Source: Candidatus Excrementavichristensenella intestinipullorum (GTDB lineage: Bacteria > Bacillota > Clostridia > Christensenellales > Aristaeellaceae). From it: a stretch of DNA of 35,918 nt. Made by a program: the position numbers and the translations under genes. Positions 8,058-16,192 of this stretch are shown piece after piece. The notes beneath the pieces are model-generated. The model searched no databases. It worked only from the letters and a program-made list of their open reading frames with translations, and was not told where the DNA came from. Numbering within the stretch: the stretch's first letter is position 1; each line of letters starts with the position of its first letter. The stretch covers positions 1 to 35,918 of the forward strand of contig DVHZ01000145.1 of the NCBI GenBank assembly GCA_018711685.1. The letters are read 5' to 3'.

Positions 8058-8335
8058 CCCGTTTCTGCGCCCGGCGAAGCCGGACGGCTTAAGGCGACTG
8101 CCGGGTGCGCCATGGCTGCGTCCATATCTTGGCTGGCATCGTTAGACAGGAGCGGCCTGGTCAAATCTCGCCCATGCCCTTTGCCCGGCGCCCTTCGCCT
8201 ACAGCACGCCGGGGAATATCCCCCTGGATGAGGGCGCAGCGGCGGTTTTTCGCCTCGTATCGCCCAATTTCTTTCCGGTTACAAATAAAGGTGACAGGGG
8301 ATGGACATGCTAAAAGGGCGAGGAGGAGAAAGACC
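8058..8335. other. Gene-free leader region upstream of the small helical protein
   Basis: This 278-base stretch has no convincing coding frame; the open frame reading through it lacks a ribosome site and resembles no family. It contains a short GCCCGGCGAAGCCGGACGGC inverted repeat near 8070-8090. Near its right end is a sporulation-type promoter candidate, listed separately. Confidence 0.5.
8283..8312 (+). promoter_or_regulatory. Candidate SigF/SigG-type promoter
   Basis: AAATA (8283-8287), 18 bases, then CATGCTA (8306-8312). The -10 fits the forespore CATnnTA pattern and the -35 matches four of five positions of GHATR. A start about seven bases downstream would leave room for the AGGAGGAG ribosome site at 8321-8328. 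This is a motif match only. Confidence 0.25.
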
Positions 8336-8764
8336 ATGGATGGCAACGAAGAGCTCTTAACCTATATCCACCAAAACGCCCAAATGGGCGTACGTACCAT
8401 CGAACACCTTTTGACCCTGGTGGAGGAGGACCGGCTTACTCGCCAACTGCGCTCCCAACGGGATGGTTATCAGCACTTTCAGCGTAGGGCGAAAGAACAG
8501 CTGCGCCTTCTGGGCCGGGACCAGGAAGGCCTGAGCCCCCTGGAAAAGGCCAAGACCTACCTGATGATCCAGATGGACACCCTGACGGACCGCAGCAGCG
8601 CCCATATCGCCGAAATGCTGATTACCGGCAGCAACATGGGCATCCTGGACGCGGCCAAGCGCATCCGCCAATACCCCCACGCCCGGGGGGACGTAGTGGC
8701 TCTAGTCAAGGGACTATCCGCCTTTGAAGAGGATAACGTGCAAAAATTGAAGGCTTTTTTATAA
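8336..8764 (+). CDS. Small all-helical conserved protein, function unknown
   Basis: A 142-residue soluble protein with no signal peptide. The sequence reads as several amphipathic helices (NEELLTYIHQNAQMGVRTIEHLL; an Arg/Glu-rich middle; EKAKTYLMIQMDTLTDRSSAHIAEMLI; a C-terminal helix ending KLKAFL). This suggests a ferritin-like or four-helix-bundle fold. I recall similar uncharacterised proteins in Clostridium, with the segment around SSAHIAEMLITGSNMGI conserved, but know no assigned function. ATG 8336 is set by AGGAGGAG at 8321-8328 with seven-base spacing. It stands alone between a plus-strand operon and a minus-strand operon. A forespore-type promoter candidate precedes it, which would hint at sporulation. 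Confidence 0.75.
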   Translation: MDGNEELLTYIHQNAQMGVRTIEHLLTLVEEDRLTRQLRSQRDGYQHFQRRAKEQLRLLGRDQEGLSPLEKAKTYLMIQMDTLTDRSSAHIAEMLITGSNMGILDAAKRIRQYPHARGDVVALVKGLSAFEEDNVQKLKAFL

Positions 8765-8810
8765 TGTAATGAGGGCTGCGGCAATCGTCCTTCCTGTTCT
8801 CATAACGGCG

Positions 8811-8836
8811 AAAAAGCCCTTGCCCAGCCCAAGGCC
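8811..8836 (-). terminator. Candidate terminator for the minus-strand four-gene operon
   Basis: On the minus strand GCCTTGGGCTGGGCAAGGGC folds into a stem with one bulge and is followed by TTTTT (plus strand 8815-8811). It lies about 140 bases past the GNAT stop codon. Another inverted repeat, GCCACCT/AGGTGGC at 8868-8888, lies between but has no T run. Confidence 0.4.
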
Positions 8837-8975
8837 ACCTTTTCCCCCCTTTGTATTGACAAGCCGGGCCACCTCGTTCACAGGTGGCTCTCTTGGTTTG
8901 CCGGGACGCTATGAAAAGAATTTTCCCACCCTTGCCGAATTCTGACCAAAGGACCGCTTTTTTCCACCGCCAGGG

Positions 8976-9788
8976 CTAGGGTTCGTACCAAACCAGCAAC
9001 CATTGCCGGTCCGGGAGGGCTTGATAGCCGCACTTCGCCAGCACCCGGCTGGGCGGCGCATTGCCTTGGGCCACCATGCTCAAACCCTGACGGCCGCAGC
9101 TGCGCGCCAAACGGCACAGATATGCCAAGGTGGCTTGGGCCAGTCCCTTGCCCCGCATGGCCGGGTCTACGGCGGCGGAACCAATGTACAAATAGCTGGG
9201 GGACATGGCCTCCACCGCAGTGGTCATACAGGGCTGGCCTTGATACCTTCCCAAATACATGCCCTCTGGCGGCTGCATAACGCGGGCTATAGCCTGAAAA
9301 TGGTCCGGCTCCAGGCGTTCATCCTGGACCTGATTAAAGAGGCGGGCGTACTGCACAAAGCCCTCCTGGTCCTGCGGCAGTAGGCGTTCAAAGGTAAACG
9401 CTTGGGGCCATAGCTGGGGCAGGGGGCCCCGCTGCACCGCCAGTTGTTCGATCAGGGCATAATGATAGGTTTTGTCCCGCACCATGCTGTCCAAAGTCAG
9501 GGCGGGCTCCAGGGGCGTGGCATACAGCCGCGCCACTCGATGCTTGGACACCAGCGCGGAAAAGGGCTGTAATGCGCCCTCGTCCTCCAGCAGGGCGCAG
9601 GCCATGCCGCTGGCATACAGCGCCAGCACCGAATCCCCCCAGCGGTAGTACAGGCCGCTGCGGGGGTTCTTCGGGGTAAACACCATGCCGCCGGCCTCCA
9701 GATTGGCCAGCATGAGGAAAGCATCCAGCTCCCGCCGGGCCAGATGCGCCCGCAATTCCTCCCGATGCTCAGGCGACAGTGGAACCAT
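8976..9788 (-). CDS. GNAT-family N-acetyltransferase
   Basis: A 270-residue protein with a C-terminal GNAT domain that would transfer an acetyl group from acetyl-CoA to an amine. The acetyl-CoA-binding motif A appears as IGSAAVDPAMRGKGLAQATL, roughly residues 205-225, followed by a YLCRLARSCG helix and a C-terminal NAPPSRVLAKCGY segment typical of the fold. The N-terminal half (about 1-130) is less conserved and may bind the substrate. The start ATG 9788-9786 lies inside the end of the MFS fusion gene (20-base overlap) with a G-rich ribosome site, so translation is probably coupled. It is the last gene of the four-gene operon. The substrate is unknown; a product or substrate of the ligase encoded in the same operon is a natural guess. 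Confidence 0.85.
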   Translation of the reverse strand: MVPLSPEHREELRAHLARRELDAFLMLANLEAGGMVFTPKNPRSGLYYRWGDSVLALYASGMACALLEDEGALQPFSALVSKHRVARLYATPLEPALTLDSMVRDKTYHYALIEQLAVQRGPLPQLWPQAFTFERLLPQDQEGFVQYARLFNQVQDERLEPDHFQAIARVMQPPEGMYLGRYQGQPCMTTAVEAMSPSYLYIGSAAVDPAMRGKGLAQATLAYLCRLARSCGRQGLSMVAQGNAPPSRVLAKCGYQALPDRQWLLVWYEP

Positions 9789-12702
9789 GGCCGCCCCCCT
9801 TGTCTTTTCGTCCAGCCACCAGATAGACGGGCAGCAGCACCACGCTGCTCAGACCGATAGCCGCTACCCCCAGCCCAGCCCCCAGGGTGAGGGCGAAGCC
9901 GAACAGGAAGGGGGCGGCGGTTTGGGCGATATTCTCCACCATCGAGAATATGCCCATGGCCTTGCCTGTACCCAACCGCTCTACCGCGCTTAGGCCGGAA
10001 TAGTAAATGCTCTGGCCGGAGAAGCCGAAGCTGTCGAACAGGCTGAGCAGTACCACCGCCACCACCGCCATGGCCATGGAGGGGGACAGGGCAAACCACA
10101 GGAAGACCGCCGCGTAGAGCAGGTTGGCCGCCGCGTTGGTCATAAAGCCGCCGAAGGTGCGCATCATGAATCGGGTGAGCCCCGGCCCAAATCCCACCAC
10201 GATGAGCCCGGCCAGCAGATAGAACCGGCCGATATCGGCCTCCCCCATGCCGTTCATGTCGGCGTACAGGGGGAAGAAATAGTACAGGAAGTAGGAACAC
10301 ACCGTATAGGGCAGGAACGCGCACAGGAAGAAGGACCACACCTTCCGGTCCAGCAAGAACCGCCCCGTGCCGATGCCCCCGTTCTCGCAGGGGCGCTGGC
10401 GCAGCGCCACTTCCTTGGGCACGAACAGCGCCGCAAATACCGTCATGCCCACCAGCATCAAGGCGGCCAGCAGGTAAATATTGCCATAGCCCAGCCAGCC
10501 CACCAGCTGGGAGCCCAGCACGGTGCCGATGTTCACCCCCGCCGTCATCCCCGTGTTGTAGCCTGTAAACGCTTCGCTGCGGACTTGCTCCTGCTGGCCC
10601 GCCGAGGCCAGGGCGTTCAGGCTCACCGCGCTTAGGCCCATGCCCACGCCGGAGACCAGCCGCCCCAGGATCAGCATACCAAAGGACAAGCTCAGGCCAA
10701 TGGCGGCAAAGGACCCGGCGATAATCAGGCAGCCCAGCATCAGGGTGCGCCGCACCCCCAGCCGGTTCATCATATAGCCCCCCACCACCCCGAACACCGA
10801 CGTGGTGAGCAGGGAAGCGGAAACCGGGATGGCCACCGCCACGCTCTGGGGCAGCCCCCACAGGGGGGTATACAGCCGGCTGGCCAATATGGCCACAAAG
10901 GCGCTCTGCAGGCTGCACGCCACAAAGGATAGGAAGGCCAAGGGCCGCAGCGCCCGCGCCTGGGCCAATCCCGCGTCCCCGGCGCGGCGGGCCCGGAGGA
11001 ACCCGCCAAACGCCTCCAGCTCGTTATAGGTCATGAACAGAATGACCAGCAGGGTGAGAACGGTCATGAGCAGCCCCGTGATGGTGGCGTCGTTGCGGGC
11101 CCGTACCGTGTAGGAATTGACGCCCACCTCGATGATGGCGACCACCTCGCCGCTGCTGTCCCGGATAGGGGTCACCGAGAAGGACCAGTCGCCGGTCTCG
11201 TCGGAGTAGGTCTCGTAGTTCATCTGAATGCCCTGGCCGTAGTTGTAGATCTGGGTATCCGAGCCCTGATGGGGCCGGGGCTGGAGCTGGAACATCTTGT
11301 ACTCCCCGGTGGAGTCGATGAGGGTCACCCCGTAGACCTGGTCCGTGGTGTACAGCACGTAGTAGTATTCCAGCTGGCTGTCCTTCACGCTGACCAGCAG
11401 CTGGTTGAGCTGGGACTCCACGTATTGATAGTCCTCGTTCTGGTAATCGTCTATATCCCGAATGCGGGTGATGGCGTCCCCCACCGGCAGCTGCGCCGCC
11501 AGGTAGGACAGGCTGGACAGGTTGTCCATGACCATCTGGTTGGTGCTCTGGCGTATGCTGGGCAGCAGCACCAGGGCGATGGCCACGAGCACCACCAACG
11601 CAAAGGAGCCCAGGCTGACCGCCAGCACCCCGCTTTCTCCCTTTTCCTTCTTGGGGCGCTTTTCCCGCCGCCGCAGCCCGGCCAGCAGTATCGCCGCTTT
11701 GACGAGCACCGCTACGGCCACCGCTCCGGCCAGAATCCATAGCGCCCACTGCTGCACCTGATAGCCCAGGGTGAACCGGGCCTGGGTCAGGTCGGCCACC
11801 ACCGCGCCCTGGGCATCCCTGTGAATCAAGTGGGTGGCCTCGTCCTGCTTGCTGGACAGGGCCACAAAGCCTCCTTGCGTCCCGTACAGCGCCGAATCAA
11901 TGCGCCGCTCCAGCAGGGGCTCGCCGGTTTCGGTGCGCTGTTCTATCCGCCCGTCTTCCAGGGCCAGCACCGTCCGGGCCGCCGTGTCCGACAGCAGCAG
12001 CAGCCCCGACTCGTCCACGCTGATCCAGCGGGCCAGGGAGCCGTGCTCCAGGTCGTCCAGGGATACGTACCCGTTGTATACCAGCTGGGGTCCCTCCGGC
12101 GTCACGTGGTACACGTCTCCGGTCATGGTGGCGAAATACAGGCTCTCATCCAGGGTGGAAATGGCGAATTCGCTCTCGTATAACCCGCTGTGGGCATAGG
12201 CGCTCACCAGCACCGGTTCCATATCCTCGATGCGGTACAGAAGGGTGCTCTCCCCCTCCGTCACCGCGAAATAGGCCCGCTCATCCGCCCGTACTGCCTC
12301 GATCTGACCCCCATCGCTTTCATATACCGTGCTCAGCACTTCGCCGGTTGCGCTGTCCAAGGCCAGCAACCGGTGGACGCCCTCCTGGGTGGTGTCTGCC
12401 AGATACAGCCGTCCTCCCTGAGCCGACAGCGCGGTGACCCGAAAAAAGCCCTTATCTTCGTTGGTTTGGCTATGCAGCTGGTAGAGCAGCTCCCCCTCCC
12501 CGCTGATCTTCAGCAGCCGGGACAGGCCCTGATCCACCACATAGTAATCCCCGGCCTGGTCCACGCAGGCGGCGTAGGGATTGCTGATGTCCAACACCTG
12601 TTGGGTGGGCCACGCGGTATAGGCCTGCCAGTTAAAGCCGGCAACCGCCGTGGCTATGGCCACCAACACAACCAACAGCCTATCCCGCGTCACCTTTTTC
12701 AT
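9769..12702 (-). CDS. Giant sensor-transporter fusion: beta-propeller, CACHE-like domain and MFS transporter
   Basis: A 977-residue membrane protein. Order seen: N-terminal transmembrane anchor (about 7-25); a long extracytoplasmic region of repeating YLAD/YVVD/LLLLSD strands that looks like an NHL/YncE-type beta-propeller (about 30-325); a transmembrane helix (about 333-357); a basic loop (RRREKRPKKEKGE); another helix (about 378-400); an extracytoplasmic CACHE/PAS-like domain (about 405-545, with YYYVLYTTDQVYG and SVTPIRDSSGEVVAIIEVGV); another helix; then a 12-helix MFS transporter (about 585-970) with a motif-A-like GGYMMNRLGVRRTLMLG. The fusion suggests a transporter gated by, or coupled to, external sensing. 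ATG 12702-12700 was chosen for MKKVTRDRL plus anchor; ATG 12747 in the same frame also has a GAGGGG site and cannot be excluded. A 127-base gap separates it from the ligase gene, and it overlaps the GNAT gene. Confidence 0.8.
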   Translation of the reverse strand: MKKVTRDRLLVVLVAIATAVAGFNWQAYTAWPTQQVLDISNPYAACVDQAGDYYVVDQGLSRLLKISGEGELLYQLHSQTNEDKGFFRVTALSAQGGRLYLADTTQEGVHRLLALDSATGEVLSTVYESDGGQIEAVRADERAYFAVTEGESTLLYRIEDMEPVLVSAYAHSGLYESEFAISTLDESLYFATMTGDVYHVTPEGPQLVYNGYVSLDDLEHGSLARWISVDESGLLLLSDTAARTVLALEDGRIEQRTETGEPLLERRIDSALYGTQGGFVALSSKQDEATHLIHRDAQGAVVADLTQARFTLGYQVQQWALWILAGAVAVAVLVKAAILLAGLRRREKRPKKEKGESGVLAVSLGSFALVVLVAIALVLLPSIRQSTNQMVMDNLSSLSYLAAQLPVGDAITRIRDIDDYQNEDYQYVESQLNQLLVSVKDSQLEYYYVLYTTDQVYGVTLIDSTGEYKMFQLQPRPHQGSDTQIYNYGQGIQMNYETYSDETGDWSFSVTPIRDSSGEVVAIIEVGVNSYTVRARNDATITGLLMTVLTLLVILFMTYNELEAFGGFLRARRAGDAGLAQARALRPLAFLSFVACSLQSAFVAILASRLYTPLWGLPQSVAVAIPVSASLLTTSVFGVVGGYMMNRLGVRRTLMLGCLIIAGSFAAIGLSLSFGMLILGRLVSGVGMGLSAVSLNALASAGQQEQVRSEAFTGYNTGMTAGVNIGTVLGSQLVGWLGYGNIYLLAALMLVGMTVFAALFVPKEVALRQRPCENGGIGTGRFLLDRKVWSFFLCAFLPYTVCSYFLYYFFPLYADMNGMGEADIGRFYLLAGLIVVGFGPGLTRFMMRTFGGFMTNAAANLLYAAVFLWFALSPSMAMAVVAVVLLSLFDSFGFSGQSIYYSGLSAVERLGTGKAMGIFSMVENIAQTAAPFLFGFALTLGAGLGVAAIGLSSVVLLPVYLVAGRKDKGGGHGSTVA

Positions 12703-12829
12703 GGACACCCATCCTTTCCACCCAAATGGGCGGCCTGCGCCGCCCATGGCCCGCCCCTCTGGCGCACCCGCGCCGGGGGCGTTCTTTCGCCTCTCTCTGC
12801 GCCGGAGGCCTACCCTCCGCCGCCCCTAT

Positions 12830-14149
12830 TTATAGCAGTGCCGGGGACACCTCGGCCCGCTGCTCCAGCGCCTGGGCCAGCCCGTCCCGCCGGGCCGTGC
12901 GCACAAAGCGCCGGGCCGGACAATCCAGCATCCGGCTTCGCGCCAGCAGGGGCGCCAGGAAGGCTTCCTCCCCCCAGCCTCGGGCCTTCAGCCCTTCCAG
13001 GGACAGCTCCAGGAGCGCCCGCAGCCACCCCTCCAGCTCCGCCTCGTCCACCCCGGCCACGTCGCCGCTCAGCGCCGCCCGGTCCAGGAGTTGGTTGGCG
13101 TCCTGCATCCCGTGGGCCTGGTAAAAGTTCTGGCACAGGGCCAAGGCGTCGTCCAGCCGCTCCCTGAGTCCCAGGGTAAAGGCGCTGGGCATGAACGCCT
13201 CGCCAAAGGACTGGGCGCACAGGGTGCGATACTCCACCGTGCCGTACCGGGTGGTCACCACGTTGCGCTCAATGTCGAAATCCCATATATCCTCTTCCCG
13301 GGCCTCGTAGGCCGGGTCGGAAAAATAATCCTCAAAGGGCACCGGCTGGAACACCTGCCGCTGCCCGTCCCTGTGCCGGGAGAACATGCAGATCTTCCGG
13401 TACTCCCGGACGTAGTCCTCCAGGCTGCGGGCCCACAAGGGCTGCGCACCGGTCATGCCCAGGGCGTTTAGCCGGGAAGAGCGGTACAGCCGGTGGCGCA
13501 TACACAGGTAATCCAACCCGCCCAGCCGGGCGGGGGAGTTGGAGAACAGCAGCATGTTGGCCAAATCGGCGTAGGTAAGCATACGCATCAAGGTGGGCAG
13601 TTCCTGGGGCGTGGTGTTGAAGTGGATCTGCTCCGAGGCGATGCGCACATAGAAATCCAGGTATTTGGCCCGGGCGCCGGCGTAGCCGTGGGCCAACACC
13701 TGGCCGATGGCCAATGTCAAATCCGCCGGCACCTTGGGCGCCAGGGGCGCACCCTCCGTGGGGTTAAAGCCCAGGCCGCACAGCATGTGCCCATGGGCCC
13801 GCAGGTAGCCCTGGACCGCCTCTAACGCCTGATAAAACCGGCGGTAGAGGCGCACCATGTCCGGTGCGCTGGTGGTGACGTACTCCAGCACCGCGTAACA
13901 GGTGTCAAAGGTTACCGCGTTGCCCTGTCCGTCCAACGCCTTCAGGGGCAGTTCTCCCGCGAAGCTTTGCCGGTCAAAGCCAATCCCCGCCAGCACGGGA
14001 AACAGCCCTCGAATTACCTCCATGTCGATAGGGCCTCCCCGGACGCGCAGAATGGGAAACTCCAGTTCCAGCCCCACGTGGTTCTTTTTGTTGGCGGCAA
14101 TGCCTTCCGTCAAATACCGGGTCAATAACCCGTCGATATCAAAACCCAT
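12830..14149 (-). CDS. Glutamate-cysteine ligase-like enzyme (GCS2/carboxylate-amine ligase superfamily)
   Basis: A 439-residue soluble enzyme. The segment VGLELEFPI at 25-33 is the metal/ATP-binding Glu-x-Glu motif of the GCS family. The C-terminal GTVEYRTLCAQS (about 303-314) matches the late Glu-x-Arg signature. Family members join the gamma-carboxyl of glutamate (or another carboxylate) to an amine using ATP. No glutathione synthetase or ergothioneine gene is nearby, so classic glutathione synthesis is not supported; a gamma-glutamyl or related amide product is inferred. The ATG is 25 bases after the phosphatase stop, with AAGGGAG as ribosome site. Placement between a phosphatase and a transporter fusion is unusual for this family. 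Confidence 0.8.
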   Translation of the reverse strand: MGFDIDGLLTRYLTEGIAANKKNHVGLELEFPILRVRGGPIDMEVIRGLFPVLAGIGFDRQSFAGELPLKALDGQGNAVTFDTCYAVLEYVTTSAPDMVRLYRRFYQALEAVQGYLRAHGHMLCGLGFNPTEGAPLAPKVPADLTLAIGQVLAHGYAGARAKYLDFYVRIASEQIHFNTTPQELPTLMRMLTYADLANMLLFSNSPARLGGLDYLCMRHRLYRSSRLNALGMTGAQPLWARSLEDYVREYRKICMFSRHRDGQRQVFQPVPFEDYFSDPAYEAREEDIWDFDIERNVVTTRYGTVEYRTLCAQSFGEAFMPSAFTLGLRERLDDALALCQNFYQAHGMQDANQLLDRAALSGDVAGVDEAELEGWLRALLELSLEGLKARGWGEEAFLAPLLARSRMLDCPARRFVRTARRDGLAQALEQRAEVSPALL

Positions 14150-14174
14150 ACCCTCTACTCCCTTCGCTTCGGCC

Positions 14175-15821
14175 TCAATGGCGAAGCCGCAGCGCCAGCA
14201 TGGTGATGTCGTCCGCCTGAGGTGCGCCGTCCGCGTACCGGTCCAGTTCCTCCATAACGCTATCCAATATCCGCTTTACGGGCATGTGCTCCCCATCCTC
14301 TAGGGCGTTCAGCGCGTCCAGCAACCGCTGCTCACCGTACAGCTCCTGGGCCGGGTTCAGCGCCTCGGTGACCCCGTCGGTATACAGGAATATCTGATCC
14401 CCCGGGTTGAACTCCAGGGTAAACTCCCTGTACTTGACCCCCTCCATGGCGGCCATGGGCAGGCTACGGCGCATGGATACGTAGGCAAACTGCCCGCCTT
14501 TGCGGCGGATCAGGGGCGGATTGTGCCCGGCGTTGACGCAGGTCAAGGTATGGGCCTTCAGATCCAGCAGCATCACCAGGCTGGTGACGAACATGCTGGC
14601 TTCATTGCCCTCGCACAGCTGGCTTGAGGCGGTGCTCACCACCTCGCCGAGAGGCTTGCCCTCCAGCGCCTGGTTCTTGAGCAACGCCTTGGCGATCATC
14701 ATGAACAGCGCCGCCGGCACGCCCTTGCCCGACACATCCGACACCGTGAACAGCAGATGGTCCTGGTCCAGCAGGTAGAAGTCGTAGAAATCGCCCCCTA
14801 CCTCTTTGGCCGGGCGGATGGATGCGTAGATGTCGAAATCGTCTCTCTCCGGGAAAGGCGGGAAGAGGCGGGGCAGCACGCTCATCTGAATATTGGTGGC
14901 CACGTCCAGCTCGGTGGCGATGCGCTGCTTCTCCGCGGTTACCTTCTCCAGGTTGCGCATGTAGCTCTCCACCTGACCGGCCATGTGGGTAAAGGCGTTG
15001 GATAATTGCTCGATCTCATCGCCGGTGTGAATCTGGGCGTCGCTGTACACCAGGTTTTCAGAATCCTGGGCGTAGGCGTTTACGCTTTGGGTCAGCTTGC
15101 CGATTTGGTCCACCACCCGCCGCTTCAGATACACCAGGTACAAAAAGACCAGCACGAAGACCGTGCCCACCGACAGCCCCAGGCTCTTGAGCAGAAAGGC
15201 CCTCAGTTCCTCCTGTACCTCGTGCATGGACACGTCCGCGCCCATCAAGGCTACGCTCCGACCTCCGGCGTCCAGCACCGGGGCGAACACCGTGCCCACG
15301 TACCCCAATTCGCTGTCCGACACCAAGATGTCCTCCACCGGCTGGCCGGTCTCAAAGGCGCGCATCAGGTGATCGTTGGTGCCCGGATAGGCGTCTATCT
15401 GGCCCAGAGCGCATAGGTCTTGAGGATCCTCGCCCTCTACCCGGGCATCGTAGATGTACAAGTAGCCTTCCTCGGAGGGATAGAACAGGTACAGGTACTG
15501 CATCCCCGTGTATTCCTTCACCACATCCATGGCGTGGAAGGCGCCGGCGTAGTCTTCATCCTCCGTCAAGCTGGACAGGTATCGCTCCGCCGTCTCCGCC
15601 TCAATAAGGTCCGCCGCTGTTTGGGCGGCGGATAGGGCAATGCGGTAATAAAAATCCATATATTTCGCCTGTATGGATTGATACCCCACCAGACACACCC
15701 CGCCGCTGAGCAGCAGGGACAACAGCAAAAACCCCAGGATAAACTTTTGGCTTAGGTTCAGGCTGACCCGGCGAGGCTTAGACGCCGCCCCATAGTCCAG
15801 CACAGCCATCCCTCCCTTCAC
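14175..15821 (-). CDS. Membrane-sensor SpoIIE/PP2C-family serine phosphatase (RsbU-like)
   Basis: A 548-residue protein. First transmembrane helix about 26-47; extracytoplasmic CACHE-like sensor about 50-208 (MQYLYLFYPSEEGYLYIYD and YVGTVFAPVLDAGGRSVALMGAD); second helix about 212-233; HAMP-like linker; coiled segment RIATELDVATNIQMSVLP; SpoIIE/PP2C catalytic domain about 320-548. Metal-binding motifs are VGGDFYDF (341-348), DVSGKGVPAA (362-371), a later YTDGVTEA and ADDITMLALR near the end. Such proteins usually dephosphorylate an anti-sigma antagonist, but no STAS or RsbW-like partner is visible here. The start is ambiguous: GTG 15821 (AAAGGA site), ATG 15809, or GTG 15803 (AAGGGAGGG site). 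It heads the four-gene operon. Confidence 0.88.
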   Translation of the reverse strand: MKGGMAVLDYGAASKPRRVSLNLSQKFILGFLLLSLLLSGGVCLVGYQSIQAKYMDFYYRIALSAAQTAADLIEAETAERYLSSLTEDEDYAGAFHAMDVVKEYTGMQYLYLFYPSEEGYLYIYDARVEGEDPQDLCALGQIDAYPGTNDHLMRAFETGQPVEDILVSDSELGYVGTVFAPVLDAGGRSVALMGADVSMHEVQEELRAFLLKSLGLSVGTVFVLVFLYLVYLKRRVVDQIGKLTQSVNAYAQDSENLVYSDAQIHTGDEIEQLSNAFTHMAGQVESYMRNLEKVTAEKQRIATELDVATNIQMSVLPRLFPPFPERDDFDIYASIRPAKEVGGDFYDFYLLDQDHLLFTVSDVSGKGVPAALFMMIAKALLKNQALEGKPLGEVVSTASSQLCEGNEASMFVTSLVMLLDLKAHTLTCVNAGHNPPLIRRKGGQFAYVSMRRSLPMAAMEGVKYREFTLEFNPGDQIFLYTDGVTEALNPAQELYGEQRLLDALNALEDGEHMPVKRILDSVMEELDRYADGAPQADDITMLALRLRH

Positions 15822-15832
15822 GATTGTCCTTT

Positions 15833-15841
15833 ATTATAGCA
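15833..15841 (-). promoter_or_regulatory. Extended -10 promoter of the phosphatase/ligase/transporter operon
   Basis: TGCTATAAT on the minus strand, a perfect TATAAT with an extended TGn. The -35 position is only a T run. It lies so close to GTG 15821 that transcription would start about at that ribosome site, which favours the downstream GTG 15803 as the real start codon. Confidence 0.6.
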
Positions 15842-15985
15842 AAAATTCTTGGGGAAAAAAAGAGGGAACCATTTTACAAATTCCGCGCAGAATCCTACAA
15901 ATTTTCCTCTATTCCGGCGCGGCCCCTATTCGGCCCGCGTCCGGACCGCTTTCCCCTCTTCTTCCCCCGATAGGCGGAAATTAAC

Positions 15986-16014
15986 TTGACATATACCCTC
16001 TCCTTTGGTAAAAT
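15986..16014 (+). promoter_or_regulatory. Strong promoter for rplJ-rplL
   Basis: A perfect TTGACA (15986-15991), 17 bases, then TAAAAT (16009-16014). It precedes a leader of about 170 bases. Confidence 0.88.
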
Positions 16015-16034
16015 GACCAAGTGCTATGAAAATA

Positions 16035-16100
16035 GTCCGTGCCATAGACAGCGGGTGCGCAGCATAAGGCCTTTGGGCCGCCCGCCGAGGCGCAATGATG
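16035..16100 (+). ncRNA. Ribosomal protein L10 leader
   Basis: The leader contains GTGCCATAGACAGCGGGTG (starting 16040) and, on the other side, CCCGCCGAGGCGCAA (16081-16095). GTGCC (16040-16044) can pair with GGCGC (16089-16093) and GCGGG (16051-16055) with CCCGC (16081-16085). This leaves the conserved ATAGACA and CGAG internal bulges of the L10 leader. In other bacteria L10(L12)4 binds this element and represses its own operon. It lies between the rplJ promoter and the attenuator hairpin, as expected. Confidence 0.8.
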
Positions 16101-16119
16101 GATGAAATATTGCATTTCG

Positions 16120-16152
16120 TCGCCTTGCGCTGCTGTGCGCAGGGCGATTTTT
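16120..16152 (+). terminator. Attenuator terminator in the rplJ leader
   Basis: TCGCC-TTGCGC (16120-16130) pairs with TGCGCA-GGGCGA (16136-16147), followed by TTTTT. It lies 41 bases before the rplJ start, so it probably ends transcription when L10 binds the upstream leader. Confidence 0.7.
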
Positions 16153-16192
16153 CTGGCGTCCGACGCGGGACGAGAAAAGAGGTGCAAAGACA

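Noticed and set aside
12830-14149. Glutathione biosynthesis gene gshA
   Set aside because: The fold motifs fit the wider GCS2 superfamily, but no gshB or ATP-grasp partner is nearby and the neighbours point to another product.
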